A stretch of DNA of 64,000 bases from JAFGRU01 sp016934985 (GTDB lineage: Bacteria; Desulfobacterota; Desulfuromonadia; Desulfuromonadales; JAAYDE01): NCBI GenBank assembly GCA_963665045.2, contig CAXXJQ010000002.1, positions 124,001 through 188,000 of the forward strand. The letters are read 5' to 3'. A program made the position numbers and the translations under genes. Shown piece by piece: positions 45,268 to 53,075 of this stretch. Position 1 is the stretch's first letter. Each line of letters starts with the position of its first letter. The notes under the pieces were generated by a model, which was given only the letters and a program-made list of their open reading frames with translations, did no database searches and was not told the origin of the DNA.

Positions 45268-46008
45268 TCATTTGAGCGTCTCAACAAGAAACTCTTGAAA
45301 ACGCCGCCAGGATTTTTGATCCGCACTTTTCTGATAGCGATTACCGTCAAAAACCGTAAATGCGTGCTGGGCGCCGCTATAGGTGATCATCTCGTGGGCT
45401 ATGCCCTCCCCCTCCAACTCCTTGGCCAGAGTTGCAAACTCATCCAGGGAGATGGCCGTATCGGCAGAACCATGCATGACTAAAATTTCACCCCGGGTCT
45501 TGTTGTAATTCTGCCCCTCCGGGGTTTTTAGCCCGCCATGGAAAGTTGCAAAACCTTTAAGGTCTGCACCCGAACGGGCCAGTTCCAGCACTGCCGCACC
45601 ACCAAAACAGTAACCTGCGGCAAGAGCATTGTTAACATTGGCCCCAAGTGCCTTGGCCTTGGCTAGAGCGCCATTCATCAGCTTGCGCATTTTCTCACGA
45701 TCCTTGTACAGTTCGCCGGTGTGCTGACGCTTGTCCTTCACCTCGGTGGGCCGCACGCCGCGACCAAACAGGTCGGCGGCAAAAACCGCATAACCGAGGT
45801 CGGCAAGCATCTCGGAGCGTTTGACTTCATAATCTGTCAAACCGTCCCAGTCGTGAATCAACAATACCAGAGGGGCATCAGCGGCGGGACTGACAAAATA
45901 TCCCTCATAAGGTTGACCATCGACCTCATAAAACACCGTCTTCCCAGCGGCCCAAGAAGTAGTGGTTGCTACCAACATCAGGATAAAAAACAAAAGGCAG
46001 CGCCTCAT
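45268..46008 (-). CDS. Secreted dienelactone hydrolase-family protein
   Basis: A 246-residue alpha/beta hydrolase exported by a signal peptide (MRRCLLFFILMLVATTTSWA). The catalytic triad fits dienelactone hydrolases: nucleophile Cys in GYCFGGAAVLEL, Asp in LVMHGSADTAIS and His in YSGAQHAFTVF. The cysteine nucleophile sets it apart from Ser lipases. The natural substrate is unknown; members of this periplasmic subgroup are frequent in proteobacteria. Confidence 0.86.
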   Translation of the reverse strand: MRRCLLFFILMLVATTTSWAAGKTVFYEVDGQPYEGYFVSPAADAPLVLLIHDWDGLTDYEVKRSEMLADLGYAVFAADLFGRGVRPTEVKDKRQHTGELYKDREKMRKLMNGALAKAKALGANVNNALAAGYCFGGAAVLELARSGADLKGFATFHGGLKTPEGQNYNKTRGEILVMHGSADTAISLDEFATLAKELEGEGIAHEMITYSGAQHAFTVFDGNRYQKSADQKSWRRFQEFLVETLK

Positions 46009-46207
46009 GACAAAGCTCCTTTCTTAAAATAGGTTGATTACTCTACCTGCTGATCATCAAGCAGTTGATTTTCAATGCCAAAAAGTGATTAAGGCATTCG
46101 TTGTCCTTGCACGGCATTACTTTCTGCGAAAACACTTTGTTAAAAATTATATCAGAAAAAATCGAGGTGGACTTTCCCAGCGATTTTCCCATTCAGCAGC
46201 TCGAATT

Positions 46208-47467
46208 TTACTGCTCTTTAGTCTTTATCTCCTTGATTTGCAATCCCCTCAGAAACCCTACCCTTTCCACCAGTGGAGGGTGGGAAAAGTAAAACCATGC
46301 ATAAAGGGGATGCGGGAAAAGACCGGCGAGATTTTCGCGGGCAAGCTTGATGAGGGCCGAAGCCAGATCAAGGGGCTTTTCAGTGAGAGAAACCGCATAC
46401 AAATCGGCTTCCCTTTCATGCCGCCGCGACAACCAGGCGCTTAAAGGAGTAACCGGGAAAAGGACGATTTTCCCAAGAACGCTGAGAACCATCAACTGGG
46501 CCGGAAACGATAAACTTTCCAGGCCAAGAAAAGTGGGTAGAAAACCCGATTGAATAAGAAGAAAAGCGAGGCCTATTCCCACGAAAGAGCTTCCTACGGT
46601 AAGCAACAAGCGCTTAAGAATGTGGCGCTTTTTCCAGTGCCCGATCTCATGAGCCAGGACAGCGAGAATTTCAGCTTTGCTCATCTGTTCTATGAGGGTG
46701 TCAAAAAGGACAATTCTTTTGACTTTTCCAATTCCAGTAAAATATGCGTTGGAATGGCCACTGCGCCGTGAGGCATCGACCTGCAGGACACGGCTGACCT
46801 GAAGCCCCGCACGCCCGACGATGCTTTCCACCCCTGTTGCCAGTTCTTCATCATCCACCGGCTTGAATTTGAAAAACAAGGGCTCAATCAGATAAGGCGA
46901 AATAACCATTAAAAAAAGGCTGACAAGGGTCAGGAACACCCACACCCAGAGCCACCAGAGTGAAGTCGCTTGCACCAACCAGAAAGCCCCAGTCGTCAAA
47001 AAAGAGATCAAAACAACCGAAATTAAAGCAGTTTTAACAAGATCAGAAAGCCAAAGTCTGAGGGTGGAGCGATTAAAACCGAATTTTTCCTCAAGCACAA
47101 AAGTGTGGTGATAGGAAAAGGGGATTTTAAAAAGGGTCTGAAAAACCAACAGCCCGAGAAAAAACAACACGCCGTTGAGAATGAAAGAGTCACTCAGAGA
47201 ACTGATCCAACTATCATAGAGTGGAAAAAGAACAGAGAAAAAAAAGATCAGAAACAAGCCCTCCTCGGCCATGGACTCGACCAGCGAGACCTTCTCACCG
47301 GCGAGGTTGTAGGAGGCTGTCTTCTCTTGCACATCAGGAGAAAGTTCCCCCTCAAACCCCGGAGGAATCTCGTAGCGCCATTCCCAGTTGTGTTTCAGGT
47401 TGAGGTACTGGAGTACATAACCGAAAACCAAAACCAACAGATAACCACCCAAAAAACCAATCTTCAT
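46208..47467 (-). CDS. M48 (Ste24/CAAX-protease type) membrane metallopeptidase
   Basis: A 419-residue zinc protease with about seven membrane helices. The catalytic site is AHEIGHWKKRHI (HExxH) near residue 273, and the third ligand Glu is in RRHEREADLYAVSL near 350. The N-terminal M48N-type region, with FEEKFGFNRSTLRL-like sequence (EEKFGFNRSTLRLWLSDLV) near 124, marks the Ste24 branch. In bacteria such proteases likely work in membrane protein quality control. ATG 47467 is chosen because GGAGG lies 7 bp upstream, and a GTG six bases earlier is less likely. Confidence 0.87.
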   Translation of the reverse strand: MKIGFLGGYLLVLVFGYVLQYLNLKHNWEWRYEIPPGFEGELSPDVQEKTASYNLAGEKVSLVESMAEEGLFLIFFFSVLFPLYDSWISSLSDSFILNGVLFFLGLLVFQTLFKIPFSYHHTFVLEEKFGFNRSTLRLWLSDLVKTALISVVLISFLTTGAFWLVQATSLWWLWVWVFLTLVSLFLMVISPYLIEPLFFKFKPVDDEELATGVESIVGRAGLQVSRVLQVDASRRSGHSNAYFTGIGKVKRIVLFDTLIEQMSKAEILAVLAHEIGHWKKRHILKRLLLTVGSSFVGIGLAFLLIQSGFLPTFLGLESLSFPAQLMVLSVLGKIVLFPVTPLSAWLSRRHEREADLYAVSLTEKPLDLASALIKLARENLAGLFPHPLYAWFYFSHPPLVERVGFLRGLQIKEIKTKEQ

Positions 47468-47569
47468 AATCACGCCTCCGTCCCGGCCTCGTTTAAATCA
47501 TTATTTTATATGGTAACAAAACAGAATTGTTGGTGAAACAGGGAAAGTTACCCACATCTAACTTTTATC

Positions 47570-47597
47570 TTGACTTGCTCACTGGAAGGAATATAAT
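47570..47597 (+). promoter_or_regulatory. Strong sigma-70-type promoter of the feo operon
   Basis: -35 TTGACT (47570-47575) and -10 TATAAT (47592-47597) with a 16-bp spacer. Transcription should begin at about 47604, next to the operator palindrome. Confidence 0.75.
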
Positions 47598-47605
47598 TTG
47601 CCTTT

Positions 47606-47621
47606 GTTAGTCATGACTAAC
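47606..47621. promoter_or_regulatory. Palindromic operator, probable DtxR/MntR-type box
   Basis: GTTAGTCATGACTAAC is a perfect 16-bp palindrome overlapping the predicted transcription start and ending 7 bp before the AGGAGA ribosome site of the regulator gene. DtxR-family proteins bind such palindromes, and the first gene downstream is such a protein, so autoregulation is likely. Confidence 0.7.
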
Positions 47622-47641
47622 TACAGCAGGAGATGGTTATA

Positions 47642-48127
47642 ATGCAGGAGCTTTCCCACAGCGCCCAGGACTACCTGGAGGCTATCTACGTCCTCGCGGA
47701 CAAGGACGGCCTGACCCGTGTCAAGGAAGTAGCAGATTATCTTGACGTGAAAAAACCAAGTGTAGTATCCGCCATGAAAGGGCTGATGAAAAAAGGCTTG
47801 GTTCATCACCAGCATTATGGCTGTCTGGAGTTGACCCCGCAGGGACGGTCCATGGCCAAGGACATCCACAACCGGCACAAGGTTTTGTTCCGCTTTCTTC
47901 ATCAGGTCCTGGACGTTCCCCCTGAAACGGCGGAAACGGATGCCTGCAAACTGGAACATCACATCAGCCAGGAAACCCTGAGCCAGTTGCTCAAGTTCGT
48001 TGAATTTACAGACGCTTTTCCTGACCGGGGAAAGGCCCCCAAATGGCTGTGCTTTTTTAAAAAGTTTTCCGAAACCGGTGAAGCGCCTCCGTGCACTAAC
48101 AATTTTTCAAAAGATTGCAGCATATAA
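47642..48127 (+). CDS. DtxR/MntR-family metal-dependent regulator
   Basis: A 161-residue regulator. The N-terminal winged helix (QDYLEAIYVLADKDGLTRVK, then YLDVKKPSVVSAMKGLMKKG) is typical of DtxR-like repressors, followed by the metal-binding and dimerisation domain (NRHKVLFRFLHQVLDV, DACKLEHHISQETLSQL). It ends in a cysteine-containing tail (CTNNFSKDCS) and has no SH3-like third domain, more like MntR than DtxR in length. Its gene leads the feoA-feoA-feoB cluster, so iron(II) is the likely signal. ATG 47642 follows AGGAGAT. The stop is directly followed by the feoA start. Confidence 0.87.
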   Translation: MQELSHSAQDYLEAIYVLADKDGLTRVKEVADYLDVKKPSVVSAMKGLMKKGLVHHQHYGCLELTPQGRSMAKDIHNRHKVLFRFLHQVLDVPPETAETDACKLEHHISQETLSQLLKFVEFTDAFPDRGKAPKWLCFFKKFSETGEAPPCTNNFSKDCSI

Positions 48128-48355
48128 ATGAACACTCTAAAAGATCTGCACATCGGCACAAAAGCCCGGATAATCAAAGTTGGGGGCAATGCGGTTTTGA
48201 AAAAACGCCTCCTTACCATGGGAGTCGTCCCCGGAACCGAGGTCAGCGTTGACAATGTCGCCCCCCTCGGCGATCCCATTGATGTCGCCCTCAAGGGCTT
48301 TCATCTTTCCCTTCGCAAAGAAGAAGCTGAACTCATCGATGTGGAGGTTCTCTGA
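48128..48355 (+). CDS. feoA: FeoA ferrous iron transport protein (first copy)
   Basis: A 75-residue SH3-like FeoA protein: LHIGTKARIIKVGGNAVLKK, the LLTMGVVPGTEVSV turn and LKGFHLSLRKEEAELI. FeoA is a small cytoplasmic partner of the FeoB ferrous-iron permease. The ATG immediately follows the stop of the regulator gene, and the second FeoA starts 3 bp after its own stop, so the genes are tightly coupled. Confidence 0.9.
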   Translation: MNTLKDLHIGTKARIIKVGGNAVLKKRLLTMGVVPGTEVSVDNVAPLGDPIDVALKGFHLSLRKEEAELIDVEVL

Positions 48356-48358
48356 CTC

Positions 48359-48580
48359 ATGTGTCCTTTAACGTTGTGTCAATCTGGAGAAAAGGTCAAG
48401 GTTGAAAGGATCGCCGGCGGTCGGGAAGCCTGTTGCCGCCTCAAAGCAATGGGGCTTTTTCCCGGTGAGGAAGTCGAGATCGTTTCATCCCATTGCGGCC
48501 CGGTCGTCCTCAACGTCAAAGGTTTTCGTCTCGCCCTCGGATGCGGCATGGCGCAAAAAATCCTCGTTTCCCCTCTTTAA
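48359..48580 (+). CDS. feoA: FeoA ferrous iron transport protein (second copy)
   Basis: A 73-residue second FeoA-like protein (LCQSGEKVKVERIAGGREAC, LKAMGLFPGEEVEIV, VKGFRLALGCGMAQKILV). It differs from the first by several cysteines (CPLTLC at residues 2-7, CC near 26), which could bind iron or respond to redox state. Tandem feoA genes before feoB are common in Geobacter-like bacteria. It lies 14 bp before feoB. Confidence 0.88.
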   Translation: MCPLTLCQSGEKVKVERIAGGREACCRLKAMGLFPGEEVEIVSSHCGPVVLNVKGFRLALGCGMAQKILVSPL

Positions 48581-48594
48581 GGCTGATTGAACCC

Positions 48595-50636
48595 ATGCCC
48601 AAAGATATCGTCATCGCCCTGGCCGGCAATCCCAACTCCGGTAAAACCACTATTTTTAACGCCCTGACCGGCGCCCGTCAACGGGTCGGAAACTGGCCGG
48701 GCGTGACTGTGGAAAGGAAAGAAGGAAAAACTGATATCAACGGCCGTCAGGTAACGGTCGTTGACCTGCCCGGCATCTACAGCCTGACGGCCAATTCCAT
48801 AGACGAGCGCGTTGCCCGCGACTTCATCACCCATGACAAACCTTTTTTGATCGCCGTCGTTCTGGACGCTTCCAACCTCGAGCGCAACCTCTATCTCTCC
48901 CTGCAATTGATGGAACTGAAAACCGCTCCCGTGGTCCTGATTTTCAATATGATGGACGAGGTCGAGGAAAAGGGCATGCAAATCGACGTTGAGGAGCTCT
49001 CCCGCACCATCGGGGGTACCGATTATCCCGACAGCAGCAAAAAAACTGCAGGGCATGGCGCAACTTAAAAAAGTCATTGCCGAGCAGATCGATAAAAAAG
49101 AACTCGCCCCTCCGGAAATTTCTTTCCGTTACCGGGAAAACATCGAACTCGCCATTCAAAGGCTCTCCGGGAAATTGGCTGAGGACGACAACCTGCAGGA
49201 ATTGCCGAGCCGCTGGATAGGGATAAAACTACTAGAGGATGACAGCGAATACCTGGCTCGTCTGGAGAAAAGCCCGATTCGCAATGACATATTCGACGAT
49301 CTGGGCGTACTGAAAAAAGAGATTGAAAAGGAAATCGGCTACGATCTCGAAACCGCCCTGGTTGAAGAACGCTATGGCTATATCAACGGACTGGTCAAAG
49401 AATTCGTAAAAAAAACCTGGGGCCTGTCCGATCGCCTTTCCATGTCTGACAAAATCGACAAGATCCTGGCCAACCGGATTCTCGGCCTGCCTATATTCTT
49501 CTTTCTGCTCTGGTTGATATTCAAGCTTACATTTGATGTCGGCGGCTTTTTCGTGGAGTACGTCGATCAAGCCTTCGGCTTTCTCGGCACTCAGGCCGCG
49601 ACCCTGATCCATGCCTTTGAAGGCCCTGACTGGCTTTCTTCCCTGGTTCAGGACGGCATTATCGGCGGGGTCGGATCGGTCATGGTTTTCATCCCCATCA
49701 TCTTCTTTCTCTACCTGGCCATCTCCCTGTTGGAGGAGTCTGGCTACATGGCCCGCGGCGCCTTTGTCATGGACAAGATCATGCACGCCATGGGGCTGCA
49801 CGGCAAATCCTTTATCCCCATGGTGGTCGGCTTCGGCTGCAACGTACCAGGCATCATGGCAACCCGAACCCTGGAAAACCCCAAGGACCGGATCATCACC
49901 ATCCTCATTAGTCCCCTGATGTCGTGCGCCGCGAGGCTACCCAGTCTATATCCTCTTTGCCGGAGCCTTTTTCGCCAAAAACCAGGGAACCGTCATCTTT
50001 TCCATCTACATGCTCGGCATTCTTCTCGCCATGGCCTTGGCGCGACTGTTCAAATCGCTCTTCTTCAAAGGGGGAACCCGCACCCCTGATCATGGAACTG
50101 CCGCCCTACCGTCTACCGTCCTGGAAGAGCATTCTTCTCAGCGCCTGGCACCGCTGTTTCATTTTCGTTAAAAAAGCGGGGAACGGTAATCTTCCTCGCC
50201 GTCATCGTGGTCTGGTTTCTGGCCAGCATGCCCCTGGGGGGTGGAATACGCCAGTCAACAAAGCATTATCGGCCGCATAGGCTCTCTGCTTGCGCCGCTT
50301 CTTGAACCCCTTGGCTTCGGCTACTGGCAAGCCACCGTGGCCCTGGTTTTCGGTGTTCTGGCCAAGGAAGTCGTGGTCGGCACCCTCGGCACCCTCTATG
50401 GCGCCGGCGATCAAACCCTTGCTGCCGCCATTTCCCAGCACTTCACCCCGGTCACTGCCTACGGCTTTATGGTCCTCTGTCTGGTCTACATCCCCTGCGT
50501 TGCCACCATCGGGGCGGTTCGCAAAGAAACCAACTCCTGGTTCTGGGCCTCTTTCACGGTCGCCTACACCCTGGCTCTGGGCTGGGTATTGGCCTTCATC
50601 ATCTATCAGGTCGGCAGTTTTCTGTTCCCGGTTTAA
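48595..50636 (+). pseudogene. feoB: FeoB ferrous iron permease, five single-base insertions
   Basis: The GTPase-fused iron(II) permease is complete in content but spread over several frames. The G domain from ATG 48595 has AGNPNSGKTT (G1), WPGVTVERKEG, DLPGIYSL (G3) and FNMMDE (G4). Membrane blocks follow: VEYVDQAFGFLG, GGVGSVMVFIPIIFFLYLAI, GFGCNVPGIMATRTL, ISPLMSC, then a C-terminal gate VLAKEVVVGTLGTLYGAG. One extra base is needed at each of about 49012-49016 (G5), 49943, 50070-50074 (G5), 50178-50181 (G4) and 50236-50241 (G6). Removing exactly these five gives 678 residues, a normal length. As read, the product ends early and would be non-functional. Confidence 0.85.
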
Positions 50637-50679
50637 GCATCTTAGAACAGCTTTTTATGTTTTTCTCTGCGGTAAAAAA

Positions 50680-52050
50680 TCACAAAAAACCGAACTTTTT
50701 CATCCGGTAGCGAAATGCGTCGATGCCGAGGTGAAGTTTGCGGGCAGCGTGAGACTGGTTCCCTTTGGAAAGCTCAAGAGCCTGGCGAATAAGTTCCCTC
50801 TCCACATCCTCGATATCCACTCCCTCGGCCGGGATTTTGAAATTTAAAGCGCCGCTGCGGGCACCGCCGGTCTTTTCGATAATCTCACGGGGGAGATGCT
50901 CAAGCATGATTTCCCGGGAATCCTCCAAAATCATGGCTCGTTCCACGACATTGCGCAACTCCCGGACATTTCCAGGCCACTCGTATTCGACCAGAAATTT
51001 TTCTGCCAGAGTGGAAAGACCCTGAACGTTCCGTCTCATCTCCCGGTTAAAATGGGCGATGAAATGGTTGATCAACGGCAGGACATCCTCTTTGCGGTCC
51101 CGCAATGGAGGAATTACCAAGGGAAGAACATTCAGGCGATAAAATAAATCCTTGCGAAAGCGCTTCTCCTCAACCGCTTTCAGCAGATTCTGGTTTGTGG
51201 CGGAAACGATCCGGACATCGACGTGGATATTGGTGGTGCCGCCAATACGGCGAAAAGAGCGTTCCTCCAGCAAGCGCAACAACTTGGCCTGCATGAGGAT
51301 ATCCATCTCGCCGATTTCGTCAAGAAACAAGGTGCCACCGTCCGCAATTTCAAAAAGCCCCTTCTTACGGGTTCGGGCGTCGGTAAAAGAACCTTTTTCA
51401 TAACCCATCAGCTCACTTTCCAGAAGATTGGACGGAACGGCCGAACAGTTTATGGCCAGAAAAGGTTGGTCGGCCCTCTGACTTTCGAAGTGAATCGCCT
51501 TGGCCACCAATTCCTTGCCGGTGCCGCTTTCCCCCTGAATCAGCACTGTAGAACTGTCGCTTTGAGCGACCCTCTCGACCAGAGAAAGGACTTCCTTGAG
51601 TTGCGGGCTCTCACCGATAATATTTTTGATGCCTGAGCTCTGCCCTCTCATAAGTTCAAGACCTGCAAGTTTGCGGTCGACCTCCAGAGATTGGAGGGCC
51701 TTTCGCACCAGAAGAAACAGCTCTTCCTGATTGCAGGGTTTGCTGAGATAATGAAAAGCCCCCTGCTTCATGGCCTCAACGGCCGTTTCGAGGGCACCAA
51801 CGGCACTAACCATGATTACCGCCGTTTCGGGATTTTTTTCTTTAATCCGAATGAGGGTTTCAATGCCATCCGTGCCGGGAAAATCAATGTCGAGAAGAAT
51901 CAGATCAAAATCATCTTTGCGTAACTTCCTCAGACAATCTTCGCCAGAAGAGAGGGATGCCACTTCATAACCCTGTTTGAGAAGGGATTCGGAAAGCGAG
52001 GAACGAACCGAATAATCACTGTCGACAATCAAAATTTTGTTATTCACCAT
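50680..52050 (-). CDS. NtrC-family sigma-54-dependent response regulator
   Basis: A 456-residue three-domain regulator. Receiver: D54 in LILLDIDFPGTDG, K104. AAA+ domain: Walker A GESGTGKE (173-180), Walker B GGTLFLDEIGE, arginine-finger region RFRKDLFYRLN. The sigma-54-contacting GAFTGA loop reads GSFTDA (220-225). Fis-type helix-turn-helix at the end (QSHAARKLHLGIDAFRYRMK). It activates RpoN promoters when phosphorylated; its kinase is not adjacent. Downstream, convergent feoB lies 43 bp away. It could be one source of control for the RpoN-type pilin promoter, but nothing links them directly. Confidence 0.88.
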   Translation of the reverse strand: MVNNKILIVDSDYSVRSSLSESLLKQGYEVASLSSGEDCLRKLRKDDFDLILLDIDFPGTDGIETLIRIKEKNPETAVIMVSAVGALETAVEAMKQGAFHYLSKPCNQEELFLLVRKALQSLEVDRKLAGLELMRGQSSGIKNIIGESPQLKEVLSLVERVAQSDSSTVLIQGESGTGKELVAKAIHFESQRADQPFLAINCSAVPSNLLESELMGYEKGSFTDARTRKKGLFEIADGGTLFLDEIGEMDILMQAKLLRLLEERSFRRIGGTTNIHVDVRIVSATNQNLLKAVEEKRFRKDLFYRLNVLPLVIPPLRDRKEDVLPLINHFIAHFNREMRRNVQGLSTLAEKFLVEYEWPGNVRELRNVVERAMILEDSREIMLEHLPREIIEKTGGARSGALNFKIPAEGVDIEDVERELIRQALELSKGNQSHAARKLHLGIDAFRYRMKKFGFL

Positions 52051-52472
52051 GAACCCTGTCCGTGGCTAAAACTGCTTTTATTTACCCTGATATACAATCT
52101 TACCAGAAACATTAAACCTGTTTCACCATCTATTTTTTAGAATTTTTAATCTTATAAATAGAAACCGCTTTTAATTTCAAGAAAAAGTTAAAATATTCCG
52201 AAGATTTTCAAATACTATTCAGCAAAAGACAAAAAACCGCACTATCCGGAGACAAAACACACTTTCCAAAGCAAAAAAAACACTTGTGCTGCCTGTTGGC
52301 TCTCACAACGATTTGTCACAACCACAATATGGCGGGTAATACCGGGCAGAATTTTAGCACCGAACAGATCGAGGTGAGGAAACTTTTCCCTCTAAAAGGT
52401 GAGAATTGGAAAGCCTCCCGCAGGAGGCCAGAAAGAACAAATATTTTTTTATAATCAGAAAAGCTTGGAGAT
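52051..52472. other. Gene-free stretch between the NtrC-type gene and the next operon
   Basis: AT-rich sequence without a supported gene or repeat. It should contain the end of the murI-gerMN-metH transcript and the promoter of the NtrC-type gene, but no clear terminator was found. Confidence 0.35.
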
Positions 52473-53039
52473 TTAATTTTTAAGCCCTTTTCCCGACTCG
52501 CCAAGGAAGTACTTCATGACCACCTCTTCCAAGGTCAATGGAGCTTTTTCGGTTTTCCCCTCTACGTTTTCGGCCTGTTCCTCAGTTTCAATAAGGTCAG
52601 CCTCCACCAGTTCCAATTCCTCGATAATATCCTCCGGCTCAGCTTTCTCAGCTGATCCCCTCCCGGAGACCGCCGTTGAGGCGTCCGGTGCTAAAGCATC
52701 CAAGGCAAGCTGATCGAGTTCCAACTCTTCGGGCAAGCCAGCCAGGCTCTCATCCGCTTCATCCGGTTTTGCCCGGGTCACACCCAGGGTTTTGTCGTAA
52801 TCACCATTTTTTAGGCAACGCAGCATTTCGCGGTGCTGGTCTTTCATCAACTCCTCAACGACCTTGTCCAGGTCATCAACTTTGAGGATATCATCATAGG
52901 AAGTTTTGCGGGTAGCTACAATTGTTCCATCCCGGAAAAGATGAGTTTCAATGCGCGGTTTTTTGATGCCGCAATCCTCGGTCTGGATGTGAAGTTTGAG
53001 TTCCTGATAAGTAAAGTTGTGATTAAAACCGGTTATCAT
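52473..53039 (-). CDS. Conserved hypothetical protein with acidic C-terminal region
   Basis: A 188-residue soluble protein. The first 85 residues form a compact beta domain (ITGFNHNFTYQELKLHIQTE, GTIVATRKTSYDDILKVDDL, then LMKDQHREMLRCLKNGDYDK). I recall this domain as a small family in Geobacter relatives, with no known function. The rest is acidic and low-complexity (EDIIEELELVEADLIETEEQ). AGAGGTT lies before the start. It is 36 bp after metH and so is the last gene of the murI operon. Confidence 0.65.
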   Translation of the reverse strand: MITGFNHNFTYQELKLHIQTEDCGIKKPRIETHLFRDGTIVATRKTSYDDILKVDDLDKVVEELMKDQHREMLRCLKNGDYDKTLGVTRAKPDEADESLAGLPEELELDQLALDALAPDASTAVSGRGSAEKAEPEDIIEELELVEADLIETEEQAENVEGKTEKAPLTLEEVVMKYFLGESGKGLKN

Positions 53040-53075
53040 CTGAACCTCTCACAAAAAAATACCAGTGCCGGGAAA

